From assembly GCA_039817825.1 (NCBI GenBank), contig JBCBVA010000128.1, forward strand, positions 1-9,412: a DNA stretch of 9,412 bases, read 5' to 3'. Shown in pieces: positions 5,891 through 9,412 of this stretch. The translations under genes were made by a program, and so were the position numbers. Position 1 is the first letter of the stretch; every line of letters starts with the position of its first letter. The DNA comes from PCC-7336 sp039817825. Lineage in GTDB: Bacteria > Cyanobacteriota > Cyanobacteriia > Thermostichales > PCC-7336. The notes below the pieces were generated by a model. It ran no database searches. It was not told the origin of the DNA and was given only the letters and a program-made list of their open reading frames with translations.

Positions 5891-6976
5891 ATGTTCCAAT
5901 CTCCCTATTGTGCTCTCATGCTCATCCCGACAGGAGTGGGTGCACGCGTTGGGGGATTTGCTGGGGATGCTCTGCCGATCGCACGTACGCTGTCGGCAAC
6001 TGTCGATTGCTTGGTTACGCATCCCAATGTCTTGAATGGGGCAACGCTGTTTTGGCCACTATCGAATGTGCTGTATGTGGAAGGATACGGCCTCGATCGC
6101 TTTTGTCAGGGTCGATGGAATCTACATCCTGTCCGTCAAAACCGGGTGGGGGTGATCCTGGATGCGGGGATCGAGCCAGACTTACTGCTGCGTCACCAAC
6201 ACGCGATCCAAGCGGCTAAGGCAACCTTGGGATTGAACATTGTTACTGAAATCATCACAAATTCGCCTCTGGGAGTGCAAGTAACGGCTGCCCCCTCTGG
6301 GGCGAGTTGCGGCACATTGTTGCAGCCCCAGGCGTTGCTGGAAGCCGCTGCCACAGCAATGCAGTTGGGGGCAGAGGCCGTTGCTATTGTGGCTCGCTTT
6401 CCCGACGATCTGAATTTCAGCGATTACAGCCAAGGGGTTGGGGTCGATCCCCTTGCAGGGGTCGAGGCGATTTTGAGCCATCTGGTAGTGCGGGAGTTCG
6501 GCTGTCCCTGCGCTCACGCCCCAGCCCTGAAGGTTGAGGAAACCCCCACTGCAGTCAGCGATCGCGCAGCGGCAGAAGAAGTGGGATTTACCTTTCTGCC
6601 ATCGGTCTTGGCAGGATTGAGCTATGCCCCCCAGTTTGTACCGCCAAATGGTCCGTTTTCTGGAGAATCGTTTTCTAGAGAACCGTCTTCTGGGGGGATG
6701 TCTTCTGGAGGACTATCAGCAGGGGATATTGATGTGGCGATCGCTCCTGCCACAGCGTTTGGCAGTCCTGCCCTGCTGCACTTAGCCATGCGACCCAAGC
6801 CGCCACTCTTTATTGCCGTAGCAGAAAACACCTCCGTAATGGAGGTGTCTCCTCAATCCATCGGGATTCCTGCTGTCACGGTGAGTTCCTATTTAGAAGC
6901 CGTTGGCCTCGTCACCGCTCACAAAGCAGGAGTATCCCTCAAGTCCGTACTACCGGATAGAGCTGGGATCGATTAG
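5891..6976 (+). CDS. DUF3326-family protein
   Basis: This 361-residue protein matches the DUF3326 family along its whole length. Conserved blocks are IPTGVGARVGGFAGDALPIAR (12-32), THPNVLNGATLFWPLSNVLYVEGYGLDRF (43-71), VGVILDAGIEPDLLLRH (86-102), AIVARFPDD (165-173), GVDPLAGVEAILSHLVVREFGCPCAHAPAL (184-213), AAAEEVGFTFLPSVLAGL (226-243) and VSSYLEAVGLVTAHKAG (331-347). The family occurs in cyanobacteria and some other bacteria, and I know of no established reaction. No signal peptide or membrane segment is seen, so it is probably cytosolic. Residues about 255-278 (rich in Ser and Gly) are an insertion encoded by a 15-bp tandem repeat, in a place where relatives have a short linker. The ATG at 5891 lacks a ribosome site but directly precedes the first conserved block. 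Its stop overlaps that of convergent ppa by 4 bp. Confidence 0.86.
   Translation: MFQSPYCALMLIPTGVGARVGGFAGDALPIARTLSATVDCLVTHPNVLNGATLFWPLSNVLYVEGYGLDRFCQGRWNLHPVRQNRVGVILDAGIEPDLLLRHQHAIQAAKATLGLNIVTEIITNSPLGVQVTAAPSGASCGTLLQPQALLEAAATAMQLGAEAVAIVARFPDDLNFSDYSQGVGVDPLAGVEAILSHLVVREFGCPCAHAPALKVEETPTAVSDRAAAEEVGFTFLPSVLAGLSYAPQFVPPNGPFSGESFSREPSSGGMSSGGLSAGDIDVAIAPATAFGSPALLHLAMRPKPPLFIAVAENTSVMEVSPQSIGIPAVTVSSYLEAVGLVTAHKAGVSLKSVLPDRAGID
6654..6713 (+). repeat. 15-bp tandem repeat, four units, inside the DUF3326 gene
   Basis: The units begin at 6654, 6669, 6684 and 6699. Units 1 and 2 are CGTTTTCTGGAGAAT and CGTTTTCTAGAGAAC; units 3 and 4 are CGTCTTCTGGGGGGA and TGTCTTCTGGAGGAC. The period keeps the reading frame and encodes a five-residue repeat (FSGES, FSREP, SSGGM, SSGGL). 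It is a coding minisatellite that could change length by slippage. Confidence 0.85.
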
Positions 6977-7482
6977 CCAGCTTTAATGCACTCGGCAATC
7001 ACTGCTTGAGTGGCTTCCAGACCTTTCCAGCCCAGAATTTCAGTTTCTTTCTTTTCCAGACGCTTGTAGGTGGCGAAGAATTCAGCGATCTCGTCCAGAC
7101 GGTGCTGAGCGATGTCTTCTAGGCTTTTCACATCTGCATAGCGGGGATCTTCAGCGGGAACGCAGAGAATCTTCTCGTCACGATCGCCACCGTCAATCAT
7201 TTCCAGCATGCCGATGGGGCGAGCAGCAATCACGCAGCCAGCGAAAGTGGGCTCATCCATGATGACCATGCCATCCAGGGGATCGCCATCATCGGCCAGA
7301 GTGTTGGGCACAAAGCCATAGTCGTACGGGTACTGAACGGATGAGAACAGGACGCGATCGAGGATCATAGCCCCCATGTCCTTATCAAATTCGTACTTGT
7401 TTTTGCTGCCGCCAGTAATTTCGATGAGCACGTTTAAGAGACCGGGCTCGGGTTGAGCGGGAATGCGAGACAGATCGATCAC
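6973..7482 (-). CDS. ppa: Inorganic pyrophosphatase, family I
   Basis: This soluble Mg-dependent enzyme hydrolyses pyrophosphate to two phosphates and pulls biosynthetic reactions forward. From the GTG at 7482 the protein is 169 residues, the usual cyanobacterial length. Active-site residues fall at the same numbers as in the Escherichia coli enzyme: Lys29, Glu31, Arg43, Tyr51, Tyr55, Asp65, Asp67 and Asp70, within NKYEFDKD, YPYDYGFVPNTL and the signature DGDPLDG. DGGDRDEKILCVP and FFATYKRLEKK complete the site. The GTG start is supported by AGAGG at 7492-7496, 9 nt upstream, and by a good promoter at 7563-7591 whose expected transcript start (about 7556) leaves an in-frame ATG at 7557 untranscribed or at the very 5' end. 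The 3' end overlaps the stop codon of the convergent DUF3326 gene. Confidence 0.96.
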   Translation of the reverse strand: MIDLSRIPAQPEPGLLNVLIEITGGSKNKYEFDKDMGAMILDRVLFSSVQYPYDYGFVPNTLADDGDPLDGMVIMDEPTFAGCVIAARPIGMLEMIDGGDRDEKILCVPAEDPRYADVKSLEDIAQHRLDEIAEFFATYKRLEKKETEILGWKGLEATQAVIAECIKAG

Positions 7483-7562
7483 GATTGCATACCTCTGTGT
7501 TGGATGGTTAGAAGGAGTAGCGGCTCGAAGCTCGCCCAATACATGGCGTAAAGCCATTGGTA

Positions 7563-7591
7563 ATTATGAGGAATGGTGGTGACGGCGTCAA
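7563..7591 (-). promoter_or_regulatory. Sigma-70-type promoter of ppa
   Basis: On the minus strand, TTGACG (7591-7586), a 17-bp spacer and CATAAT (7568-7563) each match the consensus at five of six positions. Transcription should begin near 7556, giving a leader of about 74 nt before the GTG start of ppa. Confidence 0.7.
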
Positions 7592-7684
7592 AGGGATACA
7601 CCACATTCGAGCCAGGTTGGAATTGTGAGGGGAGCGACCGATCTCCAGACAAGTTTAGATTTTTGCAAGCATTCAGCGAAGCAA

Positions 7685-7703
7685 AATCCCCGGAGAGGGG
7701 ATT
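7685..7703 (+). other. Hairpin upstream of the exported-protein gene
   Basis: AATCCCC-GGAGA-GGGGATT is a perfect 7-bp stem with a 5-nt loop. It ends 56 nt before the ATG at 7760 and could be part of a 5' leader or an operator. No clear promoter for this gene was found in the divergent region. Confidence 0.35.
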
Positions 7704-7759
7704 GTTGAAACTGGAGGTTATTGGTGCGATTGAACTAGTTGGTGAATGGGTACATCAAT

Positions 7760-8590
7760 ATGGCACTGCATACTCTTGGCTGGCGGTACTCAACGATCGG
7801 TGCAGCCTTGGCAGGATCTCTGTCTGTAGGGTTGGCGATCGCCTTTCCAGCTCTATCAGCCGAAGACGGCACGTTGCAAATTCGAGCCAATGGAGAAGAC
7901 TTTGTCCGCCAAGGGTTCGTGTCCAAGGACGGCTGGCAAATTGACTTCGAGCACGTATTTGTTAACTTCGCCGATGTCACCGCGTATCAGAGCGATCCTC
8001 CATTTGACCCCGATGGAGGGGAAGAACCGAAAGCCGATATTGCAATGTCGGTTGAGGGGGTTGTGACTGTCGACCTCGCTGAGGGAGACGAGAATGCAGA
8101 GCCAATTGCGATCGCCGAATTACAAGTCCCTGCCGGACGCTATAACGCACTGAGTTGGAGCATGGTGCAGGCAGCATCGGGCGCAGCGGCCGATCAAGTA
8201 ATGGTGATGGTGGGGATTGCGGTAAAAGATGGGACGACCGTGCCGTTTGTGCTGGAGTTCGATCGCGAGTATGCCTACGTCTGTGGTGATTTTGTAGGGG
8301 ACGATCGCAAAGGTATCGTGCCACCTGACGGTGTGGCCAATGTCGAAGCAACGTTGCATTTCGACCACCTGTTTGGGGATGGCGAAGCTGCTGCAGATGA
8401 CCCGATCAACACAGGAGCAGTAGGCTTTCAACCGCTGGCAGATTTAGCTCGGGAAGGACGGGTTGAAGTCAGCTTATCAGAGCTAGAATCCGAACTTTCC
8501 CCGGACAATTTTCTGTTCTTGACGGAAGCACTGGCAGGATTGGGACATGTGGGTGAGGGTCATTGCCGCCAGACGTTAGACATAGAGTAG
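7760..8590 (+). CDS. Predicted exported acidic protein of unknown function
   Basis: This 276-residue protein begins with a signal peptide: basic start, hydrophobic core about residues 12-30 (IGAALAGSLSVGLAIAF), and likely cleavage near ALSA-ED at 34/35. There is no lipobox cysteine. The mature part is strongly acidic and probably beta-rich, with blocks ANGEDFVRQGF, DGWQIDFEHVFVNFADVTAY, DPPFDPDGG, VPAGRYNALSW and LHFDHLFGDGEAAADDP. It has only two cysteines, Cys175 (YVCGDF) and Cys269 (GHC), which could form a disulfide. The His- and Asp-rich motif near residues 200-215 suggests metal binding, but this is inference. I recognise it as a conserved-looking secreted protein but cannot name the family. 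A chelatase gene follows on the same strand. An in-frame TTG at 7739 would add seven residues; ATG 7760 was preferred. Confidence 0.82.
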   Translation: MALHTLGWRYSTIGAALAGSLSVGLAIAFPALSAEDGTLQIRANGEDFVRQGFVSKDGWQIDFEHVFVNFADVTAYQSDPPFDPDGGEEPKADIAMSVEGVVTVDLAEGDENAEPIAIAELQVPAGRYNALSWSMVQAASGAAADQVMVMVGIAVKDGTTVPFVLEFDREYAYVCGDFVGDDRKGIVPPDGVANVEATLHFDHLFGDGEAAADDPINTGAVGFQPLADLAREGRVEVSLSELESELSPDNFLFLTEALAGLGHVGEGHCRQTLDIE

Positions 8591-8646
8591 ACAGAGCTAG
8601 CGCCGCAATGTCACTGCACCGAGAGGCAAGCACCCGATCGCTCTGT
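8591..8646 (+). other. Inverted repeat right after the exported-protein gene
   Basis: ACAGAGC (8591-8597) starts immediately after the stop codon and pairs perfectly with GCTCTGT (8640-8646) across a 42-nt loop. It may be a weak terminator or coincidental. Confidence 0.22.
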
Positions 8647-8715
8647 TGTATCGAATTCCGGTTGTGAGGTTGATTTGACAGCATCCAAATACAAGCCCCA
8701 AGACCGCAGCTTGAT

Positions 8716-8760
8716 AGTCCAAGAGATGGCAGTCCAAGAGATGGCAGCCCAAGAGAAAGT
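8716..8760 (+). repeat. 15-bp tandem repeat across the chelatase start
   Basis: AGTCCAAGAGATGGC occurs twice without change (8716-8730 and 8731-8745), and a third copy at 8746-8760 matches 11 of 15 bases. The first two units each contain an in-frame ATG (8726 and 8741), so the repeat duplicates the likely start codon. It encodes VQEMA, VQEMA and AQEKV. Confidence 0.9.
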
Positions 8761-9412
8761 AGTGCCAGGTGCTCAGCCACTGCCGGTTCTACTGATTGGT
8801 CATGGCTCCAGAGATGCCGATGGACGCCAAGCGCTGCTCGACCTGGCTGCAGCATTCGCAGAGGTGGATCGCCGCCGACCAGTAATTCCCTGCTTTTTAG
8901 AGCTGACAGAACCCACGATCGCCGAGGGGGTGAAAGAGTGCGATCGCCTGGGCTACACCGACGTAGTCGCTCTACCCGTGTTGCTCTTTGGTGCTCGCCA
9001 CAATAAATTCGACATCACCAACGAGCTGGATGCTCTCAATCGTCAATACCCTCAGATCGCGTTCCACTACGGAGCCCCTCTAGGGATTACCCATTCCCTG
9101 TTGGGCGAACTAAAACAAAGCCTGACGGCTGCCGAACAGGCTCTATCCCCAGTAGGCAAGGCCGACACCAGCATCTTGTTTGTGGGCCGGGGCTCCAGCG
9201 ACCCGGAGGCTAATAGCGAAGCATGCAAGCTTGCCCGATTGGTGTGGGAAGGGAGCGGATGTCGTTCGGTTGATGTTTGTTTTGTCGGTATTACCCACCC
9301 ACGGCTGGAGGCGGGATTCGATCGCGCCTTGATGATGAAACCCAAACGGATTCTCGTGCTGCCGTATTTCTTGTTTACTGGTGTCTTGGTGAAGAAAATT
9401 CAAGCCGCCGCC
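8726..9412 (+). CDS. Sirohydrochlorin chelatase, CbiX/SirB type (3' end outside window)
   Basis: The enzyme inserts cobalt (cobalamin route) or iron (siroheme route) into sirohydrochlorin. The visible 229 residues carry two related halves. The first contains VLLIGHGSRDADGR with His26, EPTIAEGVKECDRLG, and LPVLLFGARHNKFDI with His92, the usual metal-site histidines. The second begins at ILFVGRGSSDPEAN, where Arg replaces the His, as is normal for the C-terminal half of two-domain members, and runs to PYFLFTGVLVKKI at the window edge. The two-half layout indicates a long CbiX form. The start is uncertain: ATG 8726, ATG 8741, or TTG 8675 preceded by GAGG at 8666-8669; the frame is open through all three. 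Cobalt and iron specificity cannot be told apart from sequence. Confidence 0.9.
   Translation, partial: MAVQEMAAQEKVVPGAQPLPVLLIGHGSRDADGRQALLDLAAAFAEVDRRRPVIPCFLELTEPTIAEGVKECDRLGYTDVVALPVLLFGARHNKFDITNELDALNRQYPQIAFHYGAPLGITHSLLGELKQSLTAAEQALSPVGKADTSILFVGRGSSDPEANSEACKLARLVWEGSGCRSVDVCFVGITHPRLEAGFDRALMMKPKRILVLPYFLFTGVLVKKIQAAA

Noticed and set aside
5755..6219. Open frame of 154 codons before and within the DUF3326 gene
   Set aside because: It lies out of frame over conserved DUF3326 blocks and is Cys/Ser/Arg-rich with no domain.
7490..7760. Cobalamin riboswitch upstream of the exported-protein or chelatase genes
   Set aside because: I looked for the conserved B12-box (GCCACTG-like) and found none here or at 8591-8725.
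8675..8680. Perfect TTGACA, looking like a -35 box for the chelatase gene
   Set aside because: No -10-like hexamer lies 16-18 bp downstream. It may instead be an alternative TTG start codon followed by ACA.
1..9412. CRISPR array, toxin-antitoxin pair, prophage or other defence island
   Set aside because: No regularly spaced repeats, no defence protein motifs and no phage genes are seen. The genes are mainly housekeeping or conserved cyanobacterial families.

Overview
The window looks like chromosomal DNA of a cyanobacterium. It holds ten perfect copies of the octamer GCGATCGC (HIP1), far more than chance predicts in 9.4 kb. Several genes belong to families typical of cyanobacteria: DUF1816, DUF3326, a GerMN-domain membrane protein, a plant-type [2Fe-2S] ferredoxin and a 169-residue family I pyrophosphatase. 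The genus cannot be named from this sequence alone.

Layout: (a) 1-343, the 3' end of a broken IS4-type transposase, followed by a 78-bp inverted-repeat element. (b) 495-1202 (-), a membrane-anchored GerMN-domain protein. (c) 1203-1932, a gene-poor stretch. (d) 1933-5674 (+), a single-strand run: STAS-domain protein, Mini-III ribonuclease (mrnC), RlmB-type 23S rRNA methyltransferase with a long basic N-terminal tail, a DUF1816 protein, a ferredoxin and a small unknown protein 5 nt behind it. (e) 5891-6976 (+), a DUF3326 protein whose stop codon overlaps that of the convergent inorganic pyrophosphatase gene ppa (6973-7482, -). (f) 7760-8590 (+), a predicted exported acidic protein of unknown function. 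(g) 8726-9412 (+), a CbiX/SirB-type sirohydrochlorin chelatase cut off by the window end.

Functional links: mrnC and rlmB both act on 23S rRNA, one trimming its precursor and the other methylating it, and the same pair is neighbouring in Bacillus. The ferredoxin is probably a specialised low-abundance electron carrier rather than the main photosynthetic one. The exported protein and the chelatase lie in the same direction with a short gap, which weakly suggests a shared link to metal or tetrapyrrole metabolism.

Most of the window is ordinary housekeeping chromosome, and I found no clear new defence or mobile system. The points most worth a second look are the unknown exported protein, two independent in-frame 15-bp tandem repeats (one of them duplicates the start codon of the chelatase gene), the RlmB tail, and several leader or intergenic regions with competing hairpins.
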